Counted from the first letter of the stretch, positions 32,473 to 41,593 are shown. The stretch is DNA of 64,000 nucleotides from Nocardia sp. CC227C (GCF_030767025.1 NZ_JASITE010000008.1:1-64000), one strand, 5' to 3'. A program made the numbers and translations. The notes: a model not told the origin generated them from the letters alone.

Positions 32473-33086
32473 TCGATCCCCCGCTGGCCCTTGCGGCCCG
32501 CGTCCATGGGGTGTTTCACCTTGGTCATATCGGTGACCAGGTCGGCGGCGTCCAGGAGTGCCTGCGGGGCGTCGCGGCCGGTAACGACCACGTGCTGATT
32601 GCCGGGACGCGCGCGGAGGGTGTCGACCACCTCGTCCACGTCGACCCAGCCCCACTTCAGCGGGTAGGTGAATTCGTCGAGAACGTAGAAGCGGTGCTGC
32701 TCGGCGGCCAGGCGGCGCGCGATCTCCTGCCAGCCCGCCAGCGCGGCGGCGGCGTGATCCTCCTCGGTGCCGTGCTTGCGGGTCCAGGACCAGCCCTCGC
32801 CCATCTTGTGCCATTCCACGGCCCCGCCCGCACCGGTCTGCCCGTGCAGGCCACCGAGCGTGCGGAAGGCAGCCTCCTCCCCCACCTTCCATTTGGCGCT
32901 CTTCACGAACTGGAAGACGGCGATGTCGAAGCCCTGATTCCACGCCCGCAACGCCATCCCGAACGCCGCCGTCGACTTCCCCTTGCCGGTGCCGGTGTGC
33001 ACCGCGAGCACCGGCTGATTGCGCCGCTGCCGCGTCGTCAGTCCGTCATCGGGAATACTCTCCAGCAGCGGAACACCCTTGGGCAT
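32466..33086 (-). CDS. cobO: Cob(I)yrinic acid a,c-diamide adenosyltransferase
   Basis: 206 residues. Transfers the adenosyl group from ATP to the cobalt of cob(I)yrinic acid a,c-diamide. The P-loop is VLAVHTGTGKGKSTAAFGMALRAWNQG (~27-53), followed by FQFVKSAKWKVGEE, RFYVLDEFTYPLKWGWVD and the C-terminal DAADLVTDMTKVKHPMDAGRKGQRGIEW. Length matches the family. AAAGGAG lies about eight bases before ATG 33086. It is translationally coupled to cobB downstream. Confidence 0.96.
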   Translation of the reverse strand: MPKGVPLLESIPDDGLTTRQRRNQPVLAVHTGTGKGKSTAAFGMALRAWNQGFDIAVFQFVKSAKWKVGEEAAFRTLGGLHGQTGAGGAVEWHKMGEGWSWTRKHGTEEDHAAAALAGWQEIARRLAAEQHRFYVLDEFTYPLKWGWVDVDEVVDTLRARPGNQHVVVTGRDAPQALLDAADLVTDMTKVKHPMDAGRKGQRGIEW

Positions 33087-33240
33087 GGAACATGGCTCCT
33101 TTCGCGACGGCGACCCCCGGTCGACGCCCCCAACGGTGCCACACGGCCGCACCGCACCCACCGCCGGGCGGCGCGCCGACCGCAGCGAGTTCCTGGCGGC
33201 GACCCGAGCCGCCCGCCGCCCGGTGGTCTACGGGCGCTCC

Positions 33241-33420
33241 TCACCCGCGTGACCGGCGGACCCGCTGCGCGCCTTCGCCCCGGTCACGGAGCGCGAACAC
33301 GTCGGGCGCGGCGGCCTCGATCAGGGCCGGTGCGGCCTCCCCCATGAAATCGGCCCCATTGTCGGCCACCTGGCCGCGCCGGTCGGCCCGTCGGTTACGA
33401 CGACGACGAAATATCCCCAT
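33241..33420 (-). CDS. Small Arg-rich hypothetical protein
   Basis: 59 residues: starts MGIFRRRRNRRADRRGQVADNGADFMGEAAPALIEAAAPDVFALRDRGEGAQRVRRSRG. The N-terminus is strongly basic and the middle helical and Ala-rich. AAGGGAA immediately precedes the ATG. It lies between the chelatase and cobO on the same strand, in a gap where a gene is expected from transcription direction. No family is recognised. Confidence 0.45.
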   Translation of the reverse strand: MGIFRRRRNRRADRRGQVADNGADFMGEAAPALIEAAAPDVFALRDRGEGAQRVRRSRG

Positions 33421-33532
33421 TTCCCTTAGACGTGCGAGCGGGGCGATTGGTTCCCCGCGGTCGTGCGGCGGCCGATCGGTCACACCGACGCCCGGCACCG
33501 CGGCCCACGGGACGAGTACGCCGGTGAGCCGA

Positions 33533-34678
33533 TCAGGCGACGCCGACCCCGGCGCGGACCACGCCCGCGACCGACTCGCCGGTGAGCTCGCCCAGTCGCA
33601 GGTATCCGGCGCGCAGATCGCGGGCGATATCGCGGGCCAGACCCAGGCGGACCATGCCCCGTTCGCAGTCCACCACCATGGCGGTGACGCCGTCACCGGC
33701 CAGCAGGCGGGCGGCGGTGCGGGCGCGCGGAACCGGATCGGCGCCGCCGGTGGCGCGGCCGTCGGTGAGCAGGACGATGAGCGGGCGGCGCTGGGGGTCG
33801 CGGACGCGTTCGCGGGCCAGCACCTCGCGGGCCTTCAGCAGCCCTTGCGCCAGTGGGGTTTTGCCACCGGTCCGGATGCCCGCCAGGCGGCGGACGGCGA
33901 TGTCCACCGAGGAGGTCGGCGGCAGCACCAGTTCGGCGTCCTGACCGCGCACGGTGATGACGGCGACCTTGTCGCGGCGCTGATAGGCGTCGCGCAGCAG
34001 CGCCACCACCGCCCCGGTGACGGCGGAGAGGCGGTCACGCGCCGCCATGGAACCGGAGGCGTCGACCACGAACACGACCAGATTCCCTTCGCGGCCTTCG
34101 CGATACGCGCCGCGCAGATCGTCGGCGGCCAGCGCGAGCGGACCGGAGCGGCGGCCCCGGGCGAGCTGGTGCGGTGCGGCGGCGAAGATGGTGCCGAGCA
34201 GGTGCAGGCCGCCGGTGGTGTCCGGGGTGGCGCGCACCACCCGGCCCTGCCGGGTGCGGGCGCGGGAGCGGCGGCCGGGCGCACCCTCGCCGATACCGGG
34301 GACCTCCCAGCGCGGAGGCTTGGCCGGGGAGAGCGCGGGCAGGCCCGCATCGCCCTCCCGGGCGGGACGGCCGGAATTCGGCTCGCCGCCCGCAGCCTCC
34401 GAGCCGCCCGGTGCTCGGGCGGGTGAATCCGCTTCGGCATCGGGGGAATTCGGCTCGGTCGGATCCGATTCCAGCTCGGGCGGATCCGGAGGGCTGCTCA
34501 TATCGTCCGAACGGCCGTCGGAGGGGTCCGGACGGCCCGCACGGCTCTCCGAACGCCCCCCGGCAGCGTCCGAACGGCCCTGCGCGTCCTCGGGTTCGGG
34601 CGAATCCGCGCCGTCCCCTTCGGATTCCGCGTCGTCGGTCAGCGGCCCCGCACCGTCGTCGGGCGAGACCCCATCGCT
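33533..34678 (-). CDS. Metal chelatase D-type (VWA) half, read in the -1 frame from the AAA+ half
   Basis: This frame encodes an acidic Ser/Pro/Glu-rich linker (about 170 residues: SPDDGAGPLTDDAESEGDGADSPEPEDAQ...) and a VWA domain. The MIDAS motif is in LVVFVVDASGSMAARDRLSAVTGAVVALLRDAYQRRDKVAVITVRGQ, with GKTPLAQGLLKA and PLIVLLTDGRATGG. It is the ChlD/BchD-like subunit that partners the AAA+ domain for Mg or Co insertion. There is no good independent start near the junction; the first plausible one is ATG 34501. A -1 slip at GGGAAAA (34678-34684) would fuse it to the upstream AAA+ domain, giving 724 residues. Confidence 0.82.
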   Translation of the reverse strand, partial: SDGVSPDDGAGPLTDDAESEGDGADSPEPEDAQGRSDAAGGRSESRAGRPDPSDGRSDDMSSPPDPPELESDPTEPNSPDAEADSPARAPGGSEAAGGEPNSGRPAREGDAGLPALSPAKPPRWEVPGIGEGAPGRRSRARTRQGRVVRATPDTTGGLHLLGTIFAAAPHQLARGRRSGPLALAADDLRGAYREGREGNLVVFVVDASGSMAARDRLSAVTGAVVALLRDAYQRRDKVAVITVRGQDAELVLPPTSSVDIAVRRLAGIRTGGKTPLAQGLLKAREVLARERVRDPQRRPLIVLLTDGRATGGADPVPRARTAARLLAGDGVTAMVVDCERGMVRLGLARDIARDLRAGYLRLGELTGESVAGVVRAGVGVA

Positions 34679-34684
34679 TTTCCC
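34637..34684 (-). promoter_or_regulatory. Putative programmed -1 ribosomal frameshift signal in the chelatase gene
   Basis: The heptamer GGGAAAA (minus strand, 34684 to 34678) is in the exact X XXY YYZ register of the AAA+ frame: CCG GGA AAA. Slipping back one base gives GGG AAA and continues AGC GAT GGG GTC into the VWA frame. Seven bases further on, GGTC (34670-34667) can pair with GACC (34640-34637), enclosing GCCCG (34664-34660) and CGGGGC (34650-34645). That is a plausible stimulatory stem-loop. The zero-frame stop TGA is at 34641-34639. Confidence 0.6.
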
Positions 34685-35706
34685 GGATCGTCCTCCTGCG
34701 CCCGCGCGGCTTCCTCCGCCGCCTGTCGCATGGCCTCGTCCAGCTGCTCCTCGCTGATACCGGGCTCGTCGAAGGGATCGCGCCGCCGCCGGTGCGGCAG
34801 TGCGAGTTCCGCCGCCACCCGCACGTCGTCCTCGGTGACAGCGTTGCCGCCGCGCCAGGCCGCGTGTGCGGTGGCGGTGCGCGCCACCACCAGGTCGGCG
34901 CGCATTCCGTCCACGTCGAAGCTCGCGCACAGGGCGGCGATGCGGCGCAGTTCCACGGTGTCGAGCGCGACCTCATCGAGCCGGTCCCGCGCGGACAGAA
35001 TGCGCTCGGCCACCTCACGGTCGGCGGTGGCGTAGCGGGCCGCGAAGCCGACCGGGTCGGCCTCGTAGTCGAGGCGGCGGCGCACCACCGCCATCCGCAC
35101 GTCCACCGCACGCGAGGCGACCACATCGACGGTGAGGCCGAACCGGTCGAGCAGCTGTGGCCGCAGCTCGCCCTCCTCCGGATTCATGGTGCCCACCAGG
35201 ACGAAGCGGGCCGGATGCGAGGCCGAGACGCCATCGCGTTCGATATGCACCCGTCCCATGGCGGCGGCGTCGAGCAGCACGTCCACCAGATGGTCGTGCA
35301 GCAGATTCACCTCGTCGACGTAGAGCACGCCGTGATGGGCGGCCGCCAGCAGACCGGGCTTGAACGCCTGCTCGCCGTCGCGCAGCACCCGCTCCAGATC
35401 CAGCGATCCGACCACACGGTCCTCGGTCGCGCCCACCGGCAGCTCCACCAGCCGCGCGGGCCGCGCCCCGCTCTCGTCCACGATGGGCGGCAGCAGCTGC
35501 GCCAGCGCGCGCACCACGGTCGATTTGGCGGTCCCCTTCTCCCCCCGCACCAGCACACCGCCGATGCCGGGGTGCACCGCGCACAGGATCAGCGCGAGCT
35601 GCAACCGCTCCTGGCCGACCACGGCCGAGAACGGGAATCCGGCCTCGTTACCGGAGGAACCGCCCACTCGTACGGATTCGGGATGCGCAACACGGGAAGC
35701 CGACAC
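34639..35706 (-). CDS. Metal chelatase I-type AAA+ ATPase
   Basis: 355 residues. The AAA+ motor has Walker A GVLVRGEKGTAKST (~50-63), Walker B GVLYVDEVNLLHDHLVDVLLDAAAMG, sensor 1 FVLVGTMNPEEGELRPQLLDRFGLTVDV and the sensor 2 helix ELRRIAALCASFDVDGMRADLVVARTA. The C-terminal ELALPHRRRRDPFDEPGISEEQLDEAMRQAAEEAARAQEDDPGK leads into the slippery site, then AMGSRPTTVRGR and a stop. In M. tuberculosis I recall the homologue as one I-D fusion. The GTG start at 35706 is tentative. Next to cobO/cobB, cobalt insertion is more likely than magnesium. Confidence 0.9.
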   Translation of the reverse strand: MSASRVAHPESVRVGGSSGNEAGFPFSAVVGQERLQLALILCAVHPGIGGVLVRGEKGTAKSTVVRALAQLLPPIVDESGARPARLVELPVGATEDRVVGSLDLERVLRDGEQAFKPGLLAAAHHGVLYVDEVNLLHDHLVDVLLDAAAMGRVHIERDGVSASHPARFVLVGTMNPEEGELRPQLLDRFGLTVDVVASRAVDVRMAVVRRRLDYEADPVGFAARYATADREVAERILSARDRLDEVALDTVELRRIAALCASFDVDGMRADLVVARTATAHAAWRGGNAVTEDDVRVAAELALPHRRRRDPFDEPGISEEQLDEAMRQAAEEAARAQEDDPGKAMGSRPTTVRGR

Positions 35707-36209
35707 GCCCCCACTGTATGCGCGCCGCACACCGGCTCCGCCACGACCCCGGCACACCGGCGACCGCACCGCATCGACCGCCGGTCGCCAGGCGGACCCC
35801 CGCACTCACGCCGGAGGGAACGCGCCGACACACCGACGCGCTAACAACGCCCGCAGCACCACGCATCGACATTCGCACCGCAGCACCGGCGTCGAACAGC
35901 GCCTCGACATGCCGGAACACTGCGCCGATACCCGCCCCGCAAGACGGCACACCACGATCACGAACGGCGCCCGCAGGTAAACAGCCCCGTAACGCAGGGC
36001 GGGCGATAGACAGCGGCGCACCCGAGCGACAGCCGCACCGACCAGCGGTCAGACCCGGCCCGGCCTTCGCGGGCTCGAGCGCCGCAGGCCGGTTCCAACG
36101 CATCGACCCACCGTGCGACCACGGGTGCGGCGACATCGTGACCGCCGTGCCCGGACAAAGGTCCGGCCCCGCACCGGGTTTCGGTGGGGGCCGAGAATAG
36201 TGCAGCAGC
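35707..36209. other. About 500 bases without a recognisable gene
   Basis: Open frames exist on both strands but translate into Arg/Pro/Ala-rich sequence with no motif, no clear start signal and no match in style to the flanking genes. The stretch must contain the promoter of the chelatase gene, since the GNAT gene upstream ends at 36210. No repeat array or hairpin was found. Confidence 0.5.
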
Positions 36210-36659
36210 TCAGCCGCGGCGCATGGGGATATGCGGGATGCCGTCTTCGATGTACTCGTCGCCGTCGGGCTTGAAGCCGTGCTTGGTGTACATGTCGACC
36301 AGGTAGGTCTGGGCGTTGAGGCGGACCGTGGCCGAACCCGCCTCGGCGAGGGCGGCCTGCAGCACGCGGGTGGTGTAGCCGTGTCCGCGGGCGGGAACAC
36401 TGGTGCAGAGACGACCGATGCGGAAGGACTTCACGCCGTCGTGGTGTTCCTCGAGCAGCCGCAGGGTGCAGATGACCTCACCCTCGTCGTCGAGCCAGAA
36501 GTGCCGGGTCTCCGGCAGCAGGTCGAGCCCGTCGAGTTCCGGGTAGGCGCATTTCTGCTCGACGACGAACACTTCGACGCGCAGTTTCAACAGCTTGTAC
36601 AGGGTCTCGGTATCCAGGTCCTGGGCCCACGACCGTTTGAGAGCAACCGTTGACATCAT
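36210..36659 (-). CDS. ElaA-like GNAT N-acetyltransferase
   Basis: 149 residues. The GNAT core is RLCTSVPARGHGYTTRVLQAALAEAG (acetyl-CoA-binding motif A, here ARGHGYT), with YKLLKLRVEVFVVEQKCAYPELDGLDLLPETRHFWL at the start, the ElaA family signature, and the late AQTYLVDMYTKHGFKPDGDEYIEDGIPHIPMRRG. The acceptor is unknown. Two adjacent ATG codons (36659 and 36656) are both possible. It is 12 bases downstream of mqo on the same strand, as in mycobacteria. Confidence 0.9.
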   Translation of the reverse strand: MMSTVALKRSWAQDLDTETLYKLLKLRVEVFVVEQKCAYPELDGLDLLPETRHFWLDDEGEVICTLRLLEEHHDGVKSFRIGRLCTSVPARGHGYTTRVLQAALAEAGSATVRLNAQTYLVDMYTKHGFKPDGDEYIEDGIPHIPMRRG

Positions 36660-36671
36660 CGCGTCTTGCTA

Positions 36672-38198
36672 TCACACCGCGGCGCGCGGCGCGACCCCTT
36701 CGGTGGCGGGCGTGTTCGATTCGAGACGCAGCGCCTTGTTGGACCAGTCCCACACCTCGCGGAACAACGCCTGGTTCTCCGAGAGCTTCACGCCCAGCGA
36801 CGGCACCATTTCCGCAAGTTTCGGCCGCCACGAGGCGTATTCGTTCGGGAAGCACTTCTGCATGACGTCGAGCATGGCGCTCACGCAGGTGGACGCACCC
36901 GGGGAGGCGCCGAGCAGGCCGGCGATGGTGCCGTCCTCGGCCGCCACCACCGCGGTGCCCAGTTCGAGCACGCCGCCCGCACCCTTGCGCCGGATCATCT
37001 GCACGCGCTGGCCCGCGATGATCAGCTCCCAGTCGCGACCGTCGGCGCGCGGAATGAACTCCTCCATCGCGTCGACCCGACCGGCCTGCGACTTCAGCAG
37101 CTCCGAGACCAGGTACTTGACCAGGCCCAACTCGGTGACGCCGACGCCGAGCATGGAGAACAGGTTGTTGGGCTTCACCGACTTGAGCAGGTCGGCGTAG
37201 CCGCCGTCCTTGAGGAACTTCGGCGTCCAGCCCGCGTAGGGGCCGAACAGCAGGCCGCGGTCGCCGTCGATGACGCGGGTGTCCAAGTGCGGCACCGACA
37301 TCGGCGGTGCGCCCACCGCGGCCTTGCCGTACACCTTGGCCTCGTGCTTGGCGATGAGTTCCGGATTGGTGCAGCGCAGGAACAGGCCCGACACCGGGAA
37401 CCCGCCGAAACCGGAGATCTCCTTGATGCCGGACTTCTGCAGCAGCGGCAGCGCACCGCCGCCCGCGCCGACGAAGACGAACTTGGCATTGACGACGCGC
37501 GCCTTGCCGGTGCGGGTGTTGCGCACCTTCACCAGCCAGGAGCCGTCGGACTGCTTGGTGAGGTTGCGCACCTCGTGCCCGAAGGCGATATTCGCACCGG
37601 ACGCGCCCAGGTAGGCCAGCAGTTCGGTGGTCAGCTCGCCGAAGTCGATATCGGTGCCCGCCTCGGTCCAGTTCAGCGCGACCGGGTCGGAGAAGTCGCG
37701 GCCGCGGGCCATGAGCGGCAGCCGACGCGCGAATTCGTCGGGGCTGTCGACGAATTCCATGCCCTCGAACAGCGGATGCCGCGACAGCGCCTCGTAGCGC
37801 TTGCGCAGGTACCGCACATCCGCCTCGCCGTGGGTGAAGCTCACGTGCGGGATGGGGTTGATGAAGTTCGAGGGCTCGGCCAGGATGCCGGTCTCCACGG
37901 CGTACGACCAGAACTGGCGCGACACCTGGAAGCGCTCGTTGATGTCGACGGCCTTGGTGATCTCGACGGAGCCGTCGGCGTTCTGCGGCGTGTAATTGAG
38001 CTCGCACAGGGCGGAGTGGCCGGTGCCCGCGTTGTTCCACGGGTCGCTGCTCTCCGCGGCGGCGGCGTCGAGCCGCTCGAACACGGTGATCGACCAGTCC
38101 GGCTGCACCTGGCGAAGCAGTGCACCCAGGGTGGCACTCATGATGCCGGCACCGATGAGTACTACATCGGTCTTCTCAATCTTGGCAGCGTTCGGCAC
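36672..38198 (-). CDS. mqo: Malate:quinone oxidoreductase
   Basis: 508 residues. FAD-dependent peripheral membrane enzyme oxidising malate to oxaloacetate and passing electrons to menaquinone. The N-terminal FAD fold is TDVVLIGAGIMSATLGALLRQVQPDWSITVFERLDAAAAESSDPWNNAGTGHSALCELNYTPQ. Later motifs include GTDIDFGELTTELL, VFVGAGGGALPLLQKSGIKEISGFGGFPVSG and LGASPGASTCVSAMLDVMQKCFP. The GTG start has AAGGAAG about ten bases upstream. Gene context is conserved with mycobacteria. Confidence 0.97.
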   Translation of the reverse strand: MPNAAKIEKTDVVLIGAGIMSATLGALLRQVQPDWSITVFERLDAAAAESSDPWNNAGTGHSALCELNYTPQNADGSVEITKAVDINERFQVSRQFWSYAVETGILAEPSNFINPIPHVSFTHGEADVRYLRKRYEALSRHPLFEGMEFVDSPDEFARRLPLMARGRDFSDPVALNWTEAGTDIDFGELTTELLAYLGASGANIAFGHEVRNLTKQSDGSWLVKVRNTRTGKARVVNAKFVFVGAGGGALPLLQKSGIKEISGFGGFPVSGLFLRCTNPELIAKHEAKVYGKAAVGAPPMSVPHLDTRVIDGDRGLLFGPYAGWTPKFLKDGGYADLLKSVKPNNLFSMLGVGVTELGLVKYLVSELLKSQAGRVDAMEEFIPRADGRDWELIIAGQRVQMIRRKGAGGVLELGTAVVAAEDGTIAGLLGASPGASTCVSAMLDVMQKCFPNEYASWRPKLAEMVPSLGVKLSENQALFREVWDWSNKALRLESNTPATEGVAPRAAV

Positions 38199-38372
38199 GG
38201 GTAGATCGACTTCCTTGTCCTAGATGCGGCAACCCAGCGGCGCTTAGGTTACCCGTCGTTCACCTAGTGTCGATTGTGCCCCTCAACACGCGGAATTCCC
38301 GCAGCGACAGGGCCGATTGTGAGAGATACCTCCCGGGTGGGATGCCGTGACGTCGGGGGATAGATTGGGACT

Positions 38373-39443
38373 GTGAGCTCCGATACGCCCGCCGCGACCT
38401 CCGCCGTCACCGATCCGACGGCCCCCGCCTGGCAGCCGGATGTGCTGGGTGCGGGCTACCAACAGCTGACCATCCCGCTGGGTGCCGACCCGGACGGCGA
38501 GGGCGAGGTGGAGGCAGTCCTGGTCCGCCACACGCCCGCCGACGCGCCGGTCGCCACCAAGGCCGTGCTCTATGTGCACGGGTTCACCGACTACTTCTTC
38601 CAGAAGCATCTGGCCGAGCATTTCGCCGGGCGCGGCTATCGCTTCTACGCGCTCGACCTGCGCAAGTGCGGCCGGGCCCGGAGGTCGGGGCAGACCGCGC
38701 ACTACGTCAGCGATCTGACCCTCTACGACGCCGAGTTGAACCGCTCGCTGCGCACCATCCGCGCCGAGACCGGGCTGCCCACCCTGATCCTGGCGCATTC
38801 GACGGGTGGGCTCATCGCCTCGCTGTGGCTGAACCGGCTCAATCGTTCCGAGGGCGGTGTGCGGGCGCGGGGCGTCACGGGGTTGGCGCTCAACAGCCCG
38901 TGGTTCGATTTGCAGGGACCAGCTTATTACCGGTCGGTCGGTACGGCGGTGCTGCACGGCCTGGCCCGGCTCAGCGCCATGACCCGGCTGCCGCTGCCCG
39001 AGGGCCGCGCCTACGGCGACAGCCTGCACCACACCGTCGCCGGAGAATGGGATTACGACCTGGACTGGAAGCCGCTGACCGGCTTCCCGGTGCACGCGGG
39101 CTGGCTGCGCGCCATCCGCCGCGGGCATGCCCGCCTGCAACAGGGCCTGGATATCGGGGTGCCCGCGCTCATCATGCGGTCGAAGGTGACCAAGTTCATG
39201 CGCGAGTACGGTCCGGCCGCGGATGTCTCGGACGTGGTGCTGGACGTGCGCCAGATCCAGCGCTGGTCGGGCTGCCTGGGCACGCGCACCAATATCGTGC
39301 CCATCGAGGGGGCGCGCCACGACGTGTTCCTGTCCGCGGAGACGCCGCGCAAACAGGCGTTCGCGGAACTGGATTCGTGGCTGGACTGGCTCGACACCGC
39401 GTCGGCCGAGCCCGTCGCCACCTCACCAGAAGCTGGTGCGTAG
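38373..39443 (+). CDS. Alpha/beta hydrolase (Rv2854-like)
   Basis: 356 residues. Serine hydrolase landmarks are KAVLYVHGFTDYFFQKHLAEHFAGRGYRFYALDLRKCGRA (oxyanion HG), the nucleophile elbow LILAHSTGGLIASLW (about residues 140-150), and the late catalytic histidine in NIVPIEGARHDVFLSAE. It belongs to the lysophospholipase-like group. It is divergent from mqo by 174 bases, matching the mycobacterial arrangement. Substrate unknown. Its end overlaps the convergent next gene by 21 bases. Confidence 0.9.
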   Translation: MSSDTPAATSAVTDPTAPAWQPDVLGAGYQQLTIPLGADPDGEGEVEAVLVRHTPADAPVATKAVLYVHGFTDYFFQKHLAEHFAGRGYRFYALDLRKCGRARRSGQTAHYVSDLTLYDAELNRSLRTIRAETGLPTLILAHSTGGLIASLWLNRLNRSEGGVRARGVTGLALNSPWFDLQGPAYYRSVGTAVLHGLARLSAMTRLPLPEGRAYGDSLHHTVAGEWDYDLDWKPLTGFPVHAGWLRAIRRGHARLQQGLDIGVPALIMRSKVTKFMREYGPAADVSDVVLDVRQIQRWSGCLGTRTNIVPIEGARHDVFLSAETPRKQAFAELDSWLDWLDTASAEPVATSPEAGA

Positions 39444-39986
39444 CACGATCTCGGTGGCCAGCTCGTGGCCGCCCTCGGCGGCCACATCGGTGACATCCAT
39501 GGTGACCAGGCGGTATTCCCCGTAGACGTGGCGGCCGGACGCCTCGGCCGCCTCCCGGGGCAGCTCCTTGGTGGCCAGCAGGGTGGTGGGGATCTCCACC
39601 GCCGGGCAGCCGGGATCCGGGGCGGCGCCGCCGGGGCCGGGCACCGCGGGATGGGCGCGACCGGCCGCCACCAGACTCATGAAGCGGCCGAAACCCCGGG
39701 CGGACAGCTGCCACGCCAACTCGGCCCCGGCACCGCAGCCGACCAGATTGGCCCACGGCACGTTCAGCTGATCGAGCAGGGCCAGCACGGTGGCGGTGTC
39801 GAGGCCGTCGGCGTGTTCGACGACGAAGGTGCGCAGGTCGGAGTTGTGCAAGCGGGCACAGACCTGGTCGTAGACATCCGCGGGAGCGCCCGCATCGGGC
39901 AGCAGCAGGACACTGTGCCGGGATTCGGGGCCCCCGGCTCGCACGGTCCACGTCTTGTCACCGACCGTGAGCTGCCGAGATTCCAT
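39423..39986 (-). CDS. Small alpha/beta-hydrolase-fold protein with a cysteine nucleophile position
   Basis: 187 residues: MESRQLTVGDKTWTVRAGGPESRHSVLLLPDAGAPADVYDQVCARLHNSDLRTFVVEHADGLDTATVLALLDQLNVPWANLVGCGAGAELAWQLSARGF. The nucleophile elbow is GCGAG where GxSxG is expected, so Cys replaces Ser. The sequence is short and lacks an obvious C-terminal catalytic His. It may be a catalytically different or inactive member. It overlaps the hydrolase gene at 38373 tail to tail. Confidence 0.72.
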   Translation of the reverse strand: MESRQLTVGDKTWTVRAGGPESRHSVLLLPDAGAPADVYDQVCARLHNSDLRTFVVEHADGLDTATVLALLDQLNVPWANLVGCGAGAELAWQLSARGFGRFMSLVAAGRAHPAVPGPGGAAPDPGCPAVEIPTTLLATKELPREAAEASGRHVYGEYRLVTMDVTDVAAEGGHELATEIVLRTSFW

Positions 39987-40050
39987 GTGAATTCACGGTA
40001 CACGCCACCCGGGAGTCCGCAGCGCGTGTCGGTGTGATTTCGATCGGGGC

Positions 40051-41565
40051 TCAGCGGGTGGTGCGCAGAATGGCGAGATCGGTCGGTGCGCCCCCGGTGA
40101 TCAGCCGTTCCAGGGCCGCCTCGTCCAGGTGTTTTTCCATCAGGTCGGCGAGCAGGTCCACCTGGGCGGTGCGCTCCTGGGCCACCGAAACATCGTCGGC
40201 CACAACGAAGCCGGTACGCCCGGCGCGGTCGGCGAGTTCACGCAGCCAGGCCCGGCGGAACGCGTCGTTCTCCAGGATGCCGTGCAGGTGGGTGCCCCAG
40301 ACGGAGCCGCGCACACTGCCTTCGGCAGCGCCGTTCAGCTCCAGCCAGGGCCGGTCGCCGCTGTGGCGGACCCGACCATGATGAATCTCATAACCGTGCA
40401 CGGGCAGGCCGCGGGCGTGGCCGGTGGAGCGGCGCAGCACCTTCGGATCGGCGAATTCGATCTCCAGATCCAGCAGGCCGAGGCCCGCGACCGCGCCCGC
40501 GTCCGATTCCACGCGGTCGTCGATGCCGCGCGCGAGCATCTGATAACCGCCGCAGATGCCCAGAACGGCCCCGCCCGCCGCGACACGGGCACGCAGGGCA
40601 TCGGCGATCCCGGTGCGGCGCAGCCATTCCAGATCGCTCACGGTGGCCTTGCTGCCGGGCAGGACCACCAGGTCCGCGCCGGTCAGCCGGGACGGGTCGG
40701 CGACCCAGCGCACCGCAACACCCGGCTCGCAGGCCAGCGCCTCCACATCGGTGGAGTTGGAGATGCGCGGCAGCCGGATGGCGGCGACGGTCAGCCATTC
40801 CCGCCCGCGCGGCGGCAGGGAGCGGCCCACCGGGGCGTCGGCGACCGTGCCGAGGGAGTCCTCGGCGTCGAGCCACAGCTCCTCGGCGAAGGGGACGACG
40901 CCGAGGGTCGGGCGGCCGGTGAGCGCGGTGAGCTGGTCGATCCCGGGCCGCAGCAGCTCCACGTCACCGCGGAACTTGTTGATGACGAATCCCGAGATCA
41001 GTTGCTGGTCTTCGGGTTCCAGAATGGCGACGGTGCCGAACAGGTGGGCGAGCACCCCGCCGCGATCGATATCGCCGACCAGCAGCACCGGCAGCCCGGC
41101 CGCGCGCGCCAGGCCCATATTCGCCAGATCGGTGGCGCGCAGGTTGATTTCGGCCGGTGACCCCGCGCCCTCGCAGATCACCACATCGAATTCGGCGCGC
41201 AGCGCGGCCAATTCGTCCACCACCACCTGCCGCAGCCGCTGGCGGTGCCGGAAGTAGTCGCGCGCGCCGACGGTGTCCACGGCCCGCCCGCGCACCACCA
41301 GTTGGGAGCGCCGGTCGCTGCCGGGTTTGAGCAGGATCGGGTTGAAGCGCACGCTGGGCTCGAGCCCGCACGCCCGCGCCTGCAGGGCCTGCGCGCGGCC
41401 GATCTCCCCGCCGTCCAGGGTGACGACGGAGTTGTTGGACATGTTCTGCGCCTTGAACGGTGCGACGCGCACCCCGCGCCGCGCCAGCATCCGGCAGAGT
41501 CCCGCCACCACAACGCTTTTCCCGGCATCGGAGGTGGTGCCAGCGACCAGCAGCGCGCCCTTCAC
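40051..41565 (-). CDS. cobQ: Cobyric acid synthase
   Basis: 504 residues. Amidates the b, d, e and g carboxyls of adenosylcobyrinic acid a,c-diamide. The N-terminal ATPase has MKGALLVAGTTSDAGKSVVVAGLCRMLARRGVRVAPFKAQNMSNNS and VVICEGAGSPAEINLRATDLANMGLA. The glutaminase half has ADLVVLPGSKATVSDLEWLR, the catalytic Cys in VLGICGGYQMLARGIDD, and the histidine in GTHLHGILENDAFRRAWL. It lies just upstream of nothing cobalamin-related (64 bases before the hydrolase-like gene) and 28 bases after map. Confidence 0.97.
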   Translation of the reverse strand: MKGALLVAGTTSDAGKSVVVAGLCRMLARRGVRVAPFKAQNMSNNSVVTLDGGEIGRAQALQARACGLEPSVRFNPILLKPGSDRRSQLVVRGRAVDTVGARDYFRHRQRLRQVVVDELAALRAEFDVVICEGAGSPAEINLRATDLANMGLARAAGLPVLLVGDIDRGGVLAHLFGTVAILEPEDQQLISGFVINKFRGDVELLRPGIDQLTALTGRPTLGVVPFAEELWLDAEDSLGTVADAPVGRSLPPRGREWLTVAAIRLPRISNSTDVEALACEPGVAVRWVADPSRLTGADLVVLPGSKATVSDLEWLRRTGIADALRARVAAGGAVLGICGGYQMLARGIDDRVESDAGAVAGLGLLDLEIEFADPKVLRRSTGHARGLPVHGYEIHHGRVRHSGDRPWLELNGAAEGSVRGSVWGTHLHGILENDAFRRAWLRELADRAGRTGFVVADDVSVAQERTAQVDLLADLMEKHLDEAALERLITGGAPTDLAILRTTR

Positions 41566-41593
41566 CGGGTGGCCTCCGCGGCGGGGAGCGGCG

